Assembly: GCF_001581005.1 (NCBI RefSeq)
Contig: NZ_LHZV01000064.1
Coordinates: forward strand, 1 to 64,000
Length of the DNA stretch: 64,000 nucleotides
From: Acetobacter orleanensis
Lineage (GTDB): Bacteria > Pseudomonadota > Alphaproteobacteria > Acetobacterales > Acetobacteraceae
Direction of reading: 5' to 3'
This document shows positions 7,121-16,248 of the stretch, one piece after another; the stretch's first letter is position 1; every line of letters starts with the position of its first letter. The notes beneath the pieces were generated by a model. It saw only the letters and a list, made by a program, of their open reading frames with translations. It had not been told where the DNA came from and searched no databases. A program made the position numbers and the translations under genes.

Positions 7121-8134
7121 CTAGCGGCGGGAGGCGAGCACCGCCCGGGCCGCAAGTCCGGCCACGTAGCGTTTGCAGAGGAGTTCGTCCGGTGCGCCAG
7201 TCTGCTTGCAGGCAAGCTCCAGAGCCTGTGTTTCCTGCACCGCCTTGGTCAGGGCATGGAGTGGCCAGAGATCGACTGCCCGGTTGAAACTGGTAGTGCG
7301 TTTGAAAAAAACAGGGGGACGTAGGCTTTTGATGGCGTCACTCCGGCTAGCGCCATCCTCCATGGCTGCCCGCACACGCCGCAGGCGGTGCAGGTGGGAG
7401 AGAAAAGTGCGGGCAATGGCAATCGGGCTGATGCCCTCCGCCAGTGCGCGCTCGATGGCCAGATCCGCTTCTGTCCGGCGCCCTTCCGTGGCGGAAAAAG
7501 CGGCGTCTTCCACGGAAACGCTGCCCGCATCGCCAATGCAGGCATGCACATCGTCCAGTGTAAGAGTGCCTTTGTCGCCTGCATAGAGCGCCAGTTTTTC
7601 CACCTCGCTCCGGGCAGCACTCCGGTCTGCGCCCAGTCGGCCTGTCAGCCAGTGCAGGGCGTCCTGATCGATGCGGACTGTGTGGCTGGCCAGCATCTGG
7701 GTGATGGTTGTTTCCAGCGTGCGGCCTTCTTCGGGGTAGCAGCCTACGCTTGCGCAGTCTGGATGCTTTTCCAGCAAGGCGCGCAGTTTGGAGCGCGACG
7801 GGAGGCCCGGTGCTTCCAGCACCACCAGCGTATCCGTCTTCTGATCCAGCACATGGGTGATGGCTTTCAGCAGGCCATCTCCGGCATCACGCACCCGCAC
7901 GGCGCGCCGGCCGCCCATCAGGGAGAAAGCGGTGGCTTCCTCTTCCAGCCGGTCATGCGTTTCCTTGTCCAGAACCGCTACACGGAACGGGTCATCAACC
8001 GATCCAGCAATTTGTTTGACGGCATCCTGCGCGCGTTCACGGATCAGCCCTGTATCCTCACCATGCAGCAGGATTACCCGCCATGCGCCGGGGTCCCGGG
8101 TTACGCGGGGCAGGGTTCGGGCATCAATTTTCAT
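7121..8134 (-). CDS. holA: DNA polymerase III subunit delta
   Basis: The 337-residue protein is the delta subunit of the clamp loader, which opens the beta sliding clamp for loading onto primed DNA. Its N-terminal region has the expected LLHGEDTGLIRERA start in place of a working Walker A. It continues with a VVLEAPGLPSRSKL segment and the C-terminal collar with SPIAIARTFLSHLHRL. Length matches the family. It is the last gene of the DUF3576-leuS-lptE-holA operon, 24 bases after lptE. Confidence 0.93.
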   Translation of the reverse strand: MKIDARTLPRVTRDPGAWRVILLHGEDTGLIRERAQDAVKQIAGSVDDPFRVAVLDKETHDRLEEEATAFSLMGGRRAVRVRDAGDGLLKAITHVLDQKTDTLVVLEAPGLPSRSKLRALLEKHPDCASVGCYPEEGRTLETTITQMLASHTVRIDQDALHWLTGRLGADRSAARSEVEKLALYAGDKGTLTLDDVHACIGDAGSVSVEDAAFSATEGRRTEADLAIERALAEGISPIAIARTFLSHLHRLRRVRAAMEDGASRSDAIKSLRPPVFFKRTTSFNRAVDLWPLHALTKAVQETQALELACKQTGAPDELLCKRYVAGLAARAVLASRR

Positions 8135-8158
8135 GGGGCCGCCTCCCGCCCGGAACGG

Positions 8159-8857
8159 TTACAGACCGCCGGTCGGGCTGGGGGAGCCACGCCCTGTGGC
8201 CATGTCTGGAATAGCATCATCGCCTTCCTGCTCCATGGGCGCATCCTTTTCAGAATTTGGAATGGCATTGGGCATGGGGTAGAAAGCTTTGGGGCCTTGT
8301 GTGCGTTTTTGCGCCGGTGTGACTTGTGTGCGGAACCATGTTGCCACCTGCTGGGTGACCTGATCCGCCAAAGTTTTGGCAACACGGCCCGTTGTCGTTT
8401 CCCCATTCAGGGTCTGGGCAAAATACTGTTCGTAGGTTGCTGTGTATCCATCCAGCGCGGAGGCATCGCCCTGTGCCAGAAGTTTGGGATACTGTTCCAC
8501 GCTGAAGAGTGTCCAGTGCGCATGGGCGTTCATACGCACACGGCCGGACGTATTATCCGAATGGATATCCAGAGATTCCCACCCTATGGAGGGCTGGACA
8601 ACCAGCTTGTAGCCGTCTGGATCCTCCGGGCCATCTCCTGCCATGTTCTGTTGCAGCGCAAGACGAACCTGTTGGCCCATCCGTTCCGGAATATTGGCAA
8701 CGTAAACGCGTTTGAGTTCCGCATTGATTTGCGGCGCATCTTCGCGCTCACCATAAAGAGGCTGAAAGCCGCACCCGCTCAGCGCAAGAGGGGCTCCTAG
8801 CAGTAAAACTGCCAGCGAGCCATTCAACAGAGAGTGCGTGAAGCGGGGTCTGGACAT
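8159..8857 (-). CDS. lptE: LPS-assembly lipoprotein LptE
   Basis: The 232-residue protein is the outer-membrane lipoprotein that plugs the LptD barrel and helps place LPS on the cell surface. It has a lipoprotein signal with lipobox LSGC (acylated Cys29), followed by the family hallmark GFQPLYG. Two long strand-rich stretches follow, then a Pro/Gly-rich tail. Its ATG overlaps the leuS stop by one base (TAATG), which suggests coupled translation. leuS-lptE-holA is the standard order in alphaproteobacteria. Confidence 0.9.
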   Translation of the reverse strand: MSRPRFTHSLLNGSLAVLLLGAPLALSGCGFQPLYGEREDAPQINAELKRVYVANIPERMGQQVRLALQQNMAGDGPEDPDGYKLVVQPSIGWESLDIHSDNTSGRVRMNAHAHWTLFSVEQYPKLLAQGDASALDGYTATYEQYFAQTLNGETTTGRVAKTLADQVTQQVATWFRTQVTPAQKRTQGPKAFYPMPNAIPNSEKDAPMEQEGDDAIPDMATGRGSPSPTGGL

Positions 8858-11517
8858 TAGCCTGCCGTTACAAAATTGACGATACGGTTGGGCACGTGGA
8901 TACGTTTGACAATCCGTTTGCCCTCCAGCAACCGGGCCACGTTGGGTTCGGCTTCGGCACGGGCGATAACGGCCGCACTGTCTTCATCCGGCGCGGCATC
9001 AATCTTGCCGCGCAGCTTGCCCATAATCTGCACAGCCAGCGTGACCTGCGTGGCGGCCAGCAGGCTCGGATCTGCTTCCGGCCAAGGCAGTTCCACCACC
9101 ATAGTCTTACCCGGCTCCAGCAGCGCAAACATTTCCTCCGCCAGATGCGGCATCATGGGGGCGCAAAGCTGGCAGAGAACGCGGGCGGCTTCACGCCGGG
9201 CAAAGGCGATGCCGTCCAGTTCCGGTGTTTTTTCCGCATCGGCAAGGGCCGAGGTCAGTTCATGAATACGGGCCACGGCCACGTTGATGGTGAAGGCTTC
9301 CAATGCTTCCGTGACGGCCGCAATGGTGCGGTGTGTGGCACGGCGTAATGTATCGGCTTCCGAGGCGATATCTGCCGGGCACGTATTCTGAGCCGGGACG
9401 GTTTCTGCTACAGTGCGAACAAGGCGGAACAGGCGCTGCGCAAAACGCGCGGCACCGGAAACCCCGGCCTCTGTCCATTCCATGTCGCGTTCAGGCGGGC
9501 TGTCAGACAGAACGAACCAGCGGGCAGTATCTGAACCAAAGCGTTCAATAATCGCTTCGGGGGAGACGGTGTTGCGCTTGGACTTGGACATTTTTTCCAC
9601 GCGGCCAACCGTCACGGCGTCTTCCGTGCCGCGTTTGACAGCACCCTCGGGGCGCAGATCAACCTCTTCCGGATACAGCCAGTTGCCTGCCGCATCCTTG
9701 TAACTCTCGTGGTTGACCATGCCTTGCGTAAACAGTCCGGCAAACGGCTCGCTCAGGTCCAGATGGCCGGTCTTACGCATGGCGCGGGTAAAGAAGCGCG
9801 CATAGAGCAGATGCAGAATGGCGTGCTCAATCCCGCCAATATATTGGTCAACTGCCAGCCAGCCATCGGCGGCGTCGCGCACGGTCGGGGTTGGGGCATG
9901 CGGGGCGGTGAACCGCGCAAAATACCATGAACTGTCAACAAATGTATCAAACGTGTCGGTTTCACGCACCGCAGGCTTGCCGCATTTGGGGCAAGCCACA
10001 TGCTTCCATGTTGCGTGGTGGTCCAGCGGGTTGCCGGGTTTGTCGAACGTCACATCTTCCGGCAGTTTGACGGGCAGTTGCGCATCCGGCACCGGCACAG
10101 GGCCGCAGCTTTCACAATGAATGACTGGAATGGGGCAGCCCCAGTAGCGCTGGCGGGAAACACCCCAGTCACGCAGACGCCAGTTGACCACACCTTTGCC
10201 AACGCCAAGCTCTTCCAGCCGGGTAATGGCTTCCTTGCGGGCCTCTTCCGTGGAGAGACCATCCAGAAAGCCGGAATTGATCAGGGTACCGTCGCCAGTA
10301 AAGGCGTTTTTGGTAATCGCGAAGTCGGCCTGATCTTTTCCCTGCGGCAGGACAACCGGCGTGACGGGCAGATTATATTTGTGCGCGAAGTCCAGATCGC
10401 GCTGATCCCCCGAGGGGCAGCCGAACAGCGCGCCGGTGCCGTAATCCATCAGCACGAAATTGGCGATCCAGATCGGAAAGCTTTTGTCCATGAAAGGATG
10501 GTTAACGCGCAGGCCCGTATCAAAGCCGCGCTTTTCAGCCGTTTCCACAGCCTCAACTGATGTGCCGAGGCGGCGACATTCCGCGATGAACTCGGCGGCG
10601 TCTTTATTGCTCTGGGCAACGTAAGCAGCCAGCGGGTGGTCCGGCGCAATGGCCAGAAAGGACATGCCGAATAGCGTATCCGGGCGGGTGGTAAAAACCT
10701 CGACCGCGTTCAGATTGCTGTCCAACCCCTCATTGGTCAGCCCTTGCGGGGGCTGATGCAGGGAGAAGGTGATATGCGCGCCTTCCGAGCGACCAATCCA
10801 GCGTTCCTGCATGGTGCGCACGCGGTCCGGCCAGCGATCCAGCGTTTTCAGGCCATCCAGAAGGTCTTCCGCAAAATCAGTGATTTTGAGAAACCACTGG
10901 GAAAGTTTCTTCTTCTCAATCAGAGCACCGGAGCGCCAGCCGCGCCCCTCCACAACCTGCTCGTTCGCCAGCACGGTCTGGTCAATCGGGTCCCAGTTCA
11001 CCCAGCTTTCCCGGCGTTCCACCAGACCAGCCTGAAGGAAGTCCAGAAACAGCTTCTGCTGCTTGCCGTAATACTCCGGCAGGCAGGTGGCGATTTCACG
11101 GTCCCAGTTAAGGGAGAAGCCAAGGCGCTGGAGAGTGGCGCGCATGGCGGCAATATTTTTCAGCGTCCAGTCTTGCGGGTGCACTCCGCGTTCTCGCGCG
11201 GCATTTTCGGCAGGCAGGCCGAACGCGTCCCACCCCATGGGGTGCAGCACGGCATAACCACGGGCGCGCTTGTAGCGGGCGACCACATCCCCCAGCGCAT
11301 AGTTGCGCACATGGCCCATATGGAGCTGGCCAGAGGGGTAGGGGAACATTTCCAGCACGTAGTATTTGGGCTTATCGGCCGGAGGGACATCCGGCACGGT
11401 AAATACACCGGCCTCATTCCACGCTTTCTGCCACCGGGGCTCAACGGTCTGAAAATCGAAGGAGACCCCGGTTGCGGGGTGCGCCGGGGTGGTGGACGTG
11501 TTGGCAGGCTGTGTCAT
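8857..11517 (-). CDS. leuS: Leucyl-tRNA synthetase
   Basis: This 886-residue class Ia enzyme charges tRNA-Leu. Class motifs are intact: HMGH at 66-69 and KMSKS at 642-646. The zinc-binding-like segment ([10 protein letters not shown], then CPKCGKP) and the CP1 editing domain region are present. The start is placed at ATG 11517 (MTQPANTS); the frame also opens at a TTG six codons upstream. It follows the DUF3576 lipoprotein gene by about 50 bases. Confidence 0.96.
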   Translation of the reverse strand: MTQPANTSTTPAHPATGVSFDFQTVEPRWQKAWNEAGVFTVPDVPPADKPKYYVLEMFPYPSGQLHMGHVRNYALGDVVARYKRARGYAVLHPMGWDAFGLPAENAARERGVHPQDWTLKNIAAMRATLQRLGFSLNWDREIATCLPEYYGKQQKLFLDFLQAGLVERRESWVNWDPIDQTVLANEQVVEGRGWRSGALIEKKKLSQWFLKITDFAEDLLDGLKTLDRWPDRVRTMQERWIGRSEGAHITFSLHQPPQGLTNEGLDSNLNAVEVFTTRPDTLFGMSFLAIAPDHPLAAYVAQSNKDAAEFIAECRRLGTSVEAVETAEKRGFDTGLRVNHPFMDKSFPIWIANFVLMDYGTGALFGCPSGDQRDLDFAHKYNLPVTPVVLPQGKDQADFAITKNAFTGDGTLINSGFLDGLSTEEARKEAITRLEELGVGKGVVNWRLRDWGVSRQRYWGCPIPVIHCESCGPVPVPDAQLPVKLPEDVTFDKPGNPLDHHATWKHVACPKCGKPAVRETDTFDTFVDSSWYFARFTAPHAPTPTVRDAADGWLAVDQYIGGIEHAILHLLYARFFTRAMRKTGHLDLSEPFAGLFTQGMVNHESYKDAAGNWLYPEEVDLRPEGAVKRGTEDAVTVGRVEKMSKSKRNTVSPEAIIERFGSDTARWFVLSDSPPERDMEWTEAGVSGAARFAQRLFRLVRTVAETVPAQNTCPADIASEADTLRRATHRTIAAVTEALEAFTINVAVARIHELTSALADAEKTPELDGIAFARREAARVLCQLCAPMMPHLAEEMFALLEPGKTMVVELPWPEADPSLLAATQVTLAVQIMGKLRGKIDAAPDEDSAAVIARAEAEPNVARLLEGKRIVKRIHVPNRIVNFVTAG

Positions 11518-11567
11518 GGAACTCGCGCGGGTCAAATTTTAAAATTCAGGCCGGAAAAGCCGGGACG

Positions 11568-12107
11568 TTAGTCGTCCCGGTTGCCGTTATCCGCGCGCAG
11601 CTTGCGTGCGCGGGAGAGAATGCGGGCTGCAATATCGGAAGCCGTATTGGCAGCGGGCGGGGTATCCACCCACTCATTCCCCTGCTGGACCTGCCGGAAC
11701 ACGGTCAGGCGCAGCGCATCGGACCGCAGGCGGCGGTCAAGGATGAACGCTGTCATTTTAAAGCGTTCGCCGTGGGCGGCGGGCGGGGTGTACCAGTCTG
11801 TCAGGATAATACCGCCTTCCGCATCCGCCGTGGCGACCGGCATGAAGGAGAGCGTATCCAGCGTGGCGCGCCACAGATAGGCGTTTACGCCGCCTTTCAG
11901 CACATCTTCACCCCCTGAAGCGCCGCGATCTTCATGCAGAAGATGGTTGCGCGGGGCGGTCAGGTCATTACTGCTGTGGGGGCCGCTGGAGCAGGCCGGC
12001 AGAAGCAGGAGGCTGGAAAGGGCAACGCCGGCCAGCCAGAAAGCAGGCCGTGAGCCGCTGGAGGCAGAACCGGAAGCGGAAGGGCAGGGCATGGGGCGAC
12101 GTGGCAT
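11568..12107 (-). CDS. DUF3576-family lipoprotein
   Basis: The 179-residue protein has a lipoprotein signal with lipobox LPAC (Cys39) and then the DUF3576 domain, seen in segments such as GGVNAYLWRATLDTLSFMP and FKMTAFILDRRLRSDALRLTVFRQ. The family sits upstream of leuS in many alphaproteobacteria and is thought to act in the envelope, but its function is unknown. The Pro/Ser-rich N-terminus before the hydrophobic stretch is long, so the true start may be Met6. Confidence 0.85.
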   Translation of the reverse strand: MPRRPMPCPSASGSASSGSRPAFWLAGVALSSLLLLPACSSGPHSSNDLTAPRNHLLHEDRGASGGEDVLKGGVNAYLWRATLDTLSFMPVATADAEGGIILTDWYTPPAAHGERFKMTAFILDRRLRSDALRLTVFRQVQQGNEWVDTPPAANTASDIAARILSRARKLRADNGNRDD

Positions 12108-12171
12108 AATGTCGATACGGCTCCTTCGGCGGTGGGGCGCCGATGTTCCCCGGCCTGCCTGCTGCTCAGGG

Positions 12172-14334
12172 TCAGGTCCGGCTCATGGTCGGGTGGGTCT
12201 TGGCTCCCTTCATATCCTGTCGGGGCAATCCCGCCAAGCGTCTGCTTGCGCTCTCTGCGGACAGGGGGCGTAAGGGGGCTGGGCCACTTTCTAGAAAGCC
12301 CCCTTTTTTCAGGGCATCAGTCAGCAGTTTCAGGTGCTGGGGCTGTAGATAAGTATAGTGGGCTTCAATGCGTGAGGCTGTAAGTTCTGGTTGGAGCAGG
12401 TTGAGCCGCTCGGCATATTCATCCGCCAGCGCATGTTGGCCCAGCACACAGGCCGCTGCCAGTGCAGGGAGCAGAATGGCTGTGCGATTCGGGTTTGTAA
12501 TCAGCATGTTTCGGGCTTTTTCCAGCGCCATTTCATGCTGGCCAGCCAGAAAGCAGGAAACAATCAGATTATGGTCCGCTGTTATGGTGATTGGCATAAA
12601 CGGCACCATGTTGAAAAAGTCCATGTAGATCTGCGCGGCAGGAACCAGCTCTCCGCCTGTCAGCGCGTAAAACCCTTTCAGCAGGATAAAGAGACTGTCC
12701 TGCGGGTCGTCCAACTCCGTCTTTATCTGCTGGAGGAGCGCGAAGGCTTCATCCCGCCGCTGCGTATAGAGCAGGCCTACGGTCAGCAGGTAACGTGCGT
12801 TGATGCTGGTAGGCATTAGGGTCAGAGTTTTGCGCATCAATTCCACAACCGGGGCCATCAGGCTGGCTATGGGAGCATCCCACTGCTCAAAGGCGCTTAG
12901 AAGCAGGTAATTGCCGTGTACATACAGGATAAAAGCTTCCTCCGGCGCGCGGGTTTCCGCGCGGTGCAGGAGGTCCTCAATCACACCACTGATAGTCGGG
13001 TCATGCCGCTGGCTGAGGTTGAAGGCGCGCAGGGCCATGCCGATGGGAGCGAGTTCGGCCAAAGGTTTGCTGCCCAGCCTGCGGGATTCTGTCAGCAGGA
13101 GGGTCCAGACCAGCACGGAGGAGATACGGTTGGACAGGCTGTTGAGGTTTTCCTGCGTAAAGGCCAGCCGGTATCCCCAGACAATGGCCCCGTTCAGGCG
13201 TGTGTCAAACGCTTGAAGGGTAAGGTGCGCTTTGCCATCCTGCTGCGATGTCAGCGTGACGCTGAGAATAAAATCCGTCCCTTTCTGTTGGAAAACGTCC
13301 AGATCCTCAGGCGTGGTGGAGGGGAAGCGCTGCGGCAGCATGATCACATCGAGAATACCATGCCGGACCATGGACAGGCACAGTTCATCCCGGAAATCTT
13401 CCGCAAGGCTGATAACAGCCGGATCCGTTATGCTGTCAGGGCAGGAGAAGAACACAAGCGTGCTGATATGCGTGTTGCCGTACAACGGCTGGCGCGGGGC
13501 GGGTATGGCTTCCGGTTCTACGGGGCTTCTGCTTGCCCAGATTGGTAGGCGGCGTTCACCCGGCGCGGCAAGGGGGGTGACAGTTTTATAGCGTGTGCTG
13601 CGAATTTCAGAAATCAGCCGCATGGTTTCTTCACCCGGCGGGGCGCCCACGGCGTCCTGAAAGGCGCGAATGCAGGTTTCCGCGCTCAGAAGGGCAGTAC
13701 CCTGTTCCCCGCAGAGCGTTTCCGAGAGAATACGAGTCCGCCATGCGGCTTCATGCAGCGGTTCCATACGCAGCAGACGGCGGGCGGCATCCCGCGCTGT
13801 CGTGGGGTCCGGCGTTGTGACCAGCAAAGCTTCCAACTGATGCAGAACATGCTGGCGCATGCGGGTGCGCTGGTCCGCCAGCCAGAGCGTAAAGGCCGGG
13901 TCTACGGTGCTCAGGTTTTCCAGCAGGGGGGACGGAGCATCGGGCAGATTCAGCACGTTGCCCGGTGTGCATGTCAGAAACCGTTCAGCATCCACACTGG
14001 TCAATCCCGGCAGAAGGGCAAGAGACTGGCGCTGCACATCCAGAACCGATACGCCGAGCGGGTTGAGCGCGTCTTGCAGGCGGTGGATTTCCTGCCGGAG
14101 GGACGCCCGAGCCTGTTCGGTGGAGCGTTGGCTCCACAGGAGTTCCGCCAGCCGTGTACGGGCTACGGGCCGCCGGTCCGACAGGGCGAGGATAGCCAGC
14201 AGCCCCTTGGTTTTTGTCCCGTTGGGCAGCAGCGAATCATCCGCAAGAGAGATGACATCCATGTGGCCCAGAAGGCGCACACGCAGGATGGCGGTTTCAG
14301 TCTTGTGAAACCCCGGTCTGTTTACAGTGGGCAT
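12172..14334 (-). CDS. SARP-like transcriptional regulator with TPR-type C-terminus
   Basis: The 720-residue protein starts with a winged-helix DNA-binding domain of the SARP/OmpR kind (about 15-110, LRVRLLGHMDVI and ARTRLAELLWSQRSTEQARASLRQEIHRLQ). A BTAD-like helical domain follows (about 110-250), then a TolB-like alpha/beta segment (HISTLVFFSCPD to GYRLAF). A long helical TPR-like region ends the protein (ALLQQIKTELD, EKARNML). Such proteins are one-component activators; the signal is unknown. It faces the transglycosylase promoter region, where several palindromes could be operator sites. Confidence 0.75.
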   Translation of the reverse strand: MPTVNRPGFHKTETAILRVRLLGHMDVISLADDSLLPNGTKTKGLLAILALSDRRPVARTRLAELLWSQRSTEQARASLRQEIHRLQDALNPLGVSVLDVQRQSLALLPGLTSVDAERFLTCTPGNVLNLPDAPSPLLENLSTVDPAFTLWLADQRTRMRQHVLHQLEALLVTTPDPTTARDAARRLLRMEPLHEAAWRTRILSETLCGEQGTALLSAETCIRAFQDAVGAPPGEETMRLISEIRSTRYKTVTPLAAPGERRLPIWASRSPVEPEAIPAPRQPLYGNTHISTLVFFSCPDSITDPAVISLAEDFRDELCLSMVRHGILDVIMLPQRFPSTTPEDLDVFQQKGTDFILSVTLTSQQDGKAHLTLQAFDTRLNGAIVWGYRLAFTQENLNSLSNRISSVLVWTLLLTESRRLGSKPLAELAPIGMALRAFNLSQRHDPTISGVIEDLLHRAETRAPEEAFILYVHGNYLLLSAFEQWDAPIASLMAPVVELMRKTLTLMPTSINARYLLTVGLLYTQRRDEAFALLQQIKTELDDPQDSLFILLKGFYALTGGELVPAAQIYMDFFNMVPFMPITITADHNLIVSCFLAGQHEMALEKARNMLITNPNRTAILLPALAAACVLGQHALADEYAERLNLLQPELTASRIEAHYTYLQPQHLKLLTDALKKGGFLESGPAPLRPLSAESASRRLAGLPRQDMKGAKTHPTMSRT

Positions 14335-14475
14335 GACTCATAATGTCCGTTATCTATAACCGCATTATCCAAAGAATACCTAGGTAATGCGAACAAGATT
14401 ATGGTCTTGTTAAGGTGATCTTATATAAGAGCTATAGTCTTATAAGAAAAATCTTAACAAGCAGTGGAAAAAATA
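14335..14475. promoter_or_regulatory. Palindrome-rich regulatory region upstream of the SARP-like gene
   Basis: This AT-rich gap holds an unusual density of symmetric sites. CTTGTTAAG (14406-14414) and CTTAACAAG (14453-14461) form a perfect 9-bp inverted repeat. Between them lie two self-complementary sequences, TCTTATATAAGA (14419-14430) and TCTTATAAGA (14438-14447), with CTATAG in the middle. They share the half-site TCTTATA. Operators for the adjacent regulator or for an unlinked factor are plausible; a folded leader is the alternative. Confidence 0.5.
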
Positions 14476-15609
14476 TTATTGCTCTACAACCAGAATACAG
14501 GACAAACCCTGTTGACGAAGCTGTGAGCAGACGGGGCCGGCCTGTGTCGCAGGCAGGCCCGCCAGCCGTGTTCGCCAGATCTGGCGGCCATTTGTGGCAG
14601 GGATCATCTCAATCCGGTTCACCGCGCCAGCCAGAGTGCTGGAAGACTGTCTGGCAAGGGCCGCAGCTTGAAGAGCGCGTTCCTGCGTGGAAAACGCCCC
14701 GATCTGGATCATGGCATTCCCGCCCGTATCCTGCTGCCAGACTGTAGTGGCAGCAGGAGGGGGATCGCCGGCCTGAGCAACTTCAGGAGCCGTCAGCGCC
14801 TGTCCGGCGGCGGCAGTGCCTGAACCGGATGAGACCGCAATATCTCCATCAGACGTGTAGGGCACTGGGGATGCCAGAGTATTAGGCTGTAACGGTGGCG
14901 CTCTGCCAGTAACCGGGGTGGCGGAGGCAAGCTGTGTGGCGGGGGCCGTCGCCGCAACCACACGATAGGCCGGTGTGCCCACCGGGATACCGCTCGGCCC
15001 GGAAAGGACAGGGCTCGGCGCAGGCGCATACGCCATTTGAGGTGTGGTGGTGATGGCCGGAACCGGGTCATTCAGATGCGGGCTGACAGCCGCCAGATAG
15101 GTGCGCGCGTAGGACGGCAGGCTTGCGCCACGGCTACGATGGTTTTCCTCGCATTGCGGGCCGCAATTATAGGCGGCTACAAAACCCGGAGACCCAAAGC
15201 GGTCATAGAGTTCACGAATATAGCCACTCCCCGCCATGATGTTGTCATGCGGGTTGTAGGGGTCCGAGCCCAGACGGTAGCGTCTGGCGAGTTCTCTGTA
15301 GGTATCAGGTTTGATCTGCATTAGGCCGACTGCTCCGTGAATGGAGCGGGTGAGCCTGCCGTGCATATACTGATGGCCGCCGGATTCCTGCTGCATAATG
15401 GCGCGAATCCATGACTGGGGAATGGAAAAGCGCGTAGAGGCTTCCTGAATGTATGGTCTCCATGCATCAACAGCCGGGCCGGGTGCACGGTATGAAGAGC
15501 GTGTTGGCCCGGCGCAGGCAGACAGTGCCGCCAGCCCGCCAAGAACCAGCGTGCCAAGCGCACGCTTTCTCTTCTGGGCTGTTTCGGGAAGAAGAAAAGT
15601 CCGAACCAT
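14476..15609 (-). CDS. Lytic murein transglycosylase lipoprotein with SPOR domain
   Basis: The 377-residue protein has a lipoprotein signal ending in LSAC (Cys32). A lysozyme-like SLT domain follows: IRAIMQQESGG supplies the catalytic glutamate (E75), followed by GAVGLMQIKPDTY and FVAAYNCGP. The middle is a Pro/Ala/Thr-rich linker. The last 75 residues form a SPOR domain (MIQIGAFSTQERALQAA, then WRTRLAGLP), which binds denuded peptidoglycan at the septum. It cleaves glycan strands in the periplasm. The start is uncertain: AGGAGAG lies 15 bases before this ATG, and an out-of-frame ATG is closer. Confidence 0.88.
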   Translation of the reverse strand: MVRTFLLPETAQKRKRALGTLVLGGLAALSACAGPTRSSYRAPGPAVDAWRPYIQEASTRFSIPQSWIRAIMQQESGGHQYMHGRLTRSIHGAVGLMQIKPDTYRELARRYRLGSDPYNPHDNIMAGSGYIRELYDRFGSPGFVAAYNCGPQCEENHRSRGASLPSYARTYLAAVSPHLNDPVPAITTTPQMAYAPAPSPVLSGPSGIPVGTPAYRVVAATAPATQLASATPVTGRAPPLQPNTLASPVPYTSDGDIAVSSGSGTAAAGQALTAPEVAQAGDPPPAATTVWQQDTGGNAMIQIGAFSTQERALQAAALARQSSSTLAGAVNRIEMIPATNGRQIWRTRLAGLPATQAGPVCSQLRQQGLSCILVVEQ

Positions 15610-15703
15610 GCGGGCATGGTGCCTCTCCTGAAAGCTGGATGCAATCACAACCTGTGCCGGTTGCCGCATTGCCGTGTGGGGAAAAGCGCAGGGCTTGAAA
15701 AAA

Positions 15704-15964
15704 TCAGGTTGTCCGGCGCGGGGGTTTTGCCCGGGTCTGCTTATCCGCGGACTGGTGGATGCTTGTGGTGATATCGCGCATCAGCTCCGGGTTCGTGCGG
15801 CGGATCTGGCCTGCTCGCAGGATGCTGGCGGCGTCATTGTTGGGGGTGGTTGCCCACTCTTCCAGAAACTGAAGGTCTGAAAGGCTTTCCCGCCCGTGGC
15901 GGCGTAGGGCGCGGCGGGCAGCAGTGGTACGAATTGTCGGAGCGTGCTCCGTTTTCATAAGCAT
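15704..15964 (-). CDS. Small basic hypothetical protein
   Basis: From ATG 15964 the product has 86 residues; the frame can be extended upstream to 16042. It is Arg/Thr-rich at both ends, with a conserved-looking helical core (ESLSDLQFLEEWATTPNNDAASILRAGQIRRTNPELMRD). No domain was recognised. It lies between the PQQ dehydrogenase and the transglycosylase on the same strand. The reading frame and composition suggest a real gene, but this rests on coding appearance alone. Confidence 0.45.
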   Translation of the reverse strand: MLMKTEHAPTIRTTAARRALRRHGRESLSDLQFLEEWATTPNNDAASILRAGQIRRTNPELMRDITTSIHQSADKQTRAKPPRRTT

Positions 15965-16192
15965 AGTCTGGGTCCTGTTGGTCGTCTGATCATGCGGCTG
16001 GCTGCTTTCTGGCAGGACAACCGCGAGGCTCGGACACAGCACTTTTTTATTGAAAGAGGGTGTGCCGAAGGGTCCTGCTGGACCTGTTTGCGGAGGCTTT
16101 AACGCACCAACAATGTGTCATTTTAAAGAAAAATCTAAAAATAAAACAAAAACCTATGAGGAACATTACGCGCTTTTGCGGTCAGGACAAAA

Positions 16193-16218
16193 AAAATCCC
16201 CACAAAAGTGGGGATTTT
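16193..16218 (-). terminator. Rho-independent terminator of the PQQ dehydrogenase gene
   Basis: AAAATCCCCAC (16193-16203) and GTGGGGATTTT (16208-16218) pair perfectly around a 4-nt loop. Read on the minus strand, the stem follows the dehydrogenase stop by about 30 bases and ends in a run of eight Ts. Confidence 0.88.
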
Positions 16219-16248
16219 CTTGGAGTCTATGCTTTATCTTTCAAGCAC

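Noticed and set aside
7388-8800. 470-codon open frame on the plus strand
   Set aside because: It is antisense to holA and lptE, spans their junction and has no ribosome binding site or recognisable domain.
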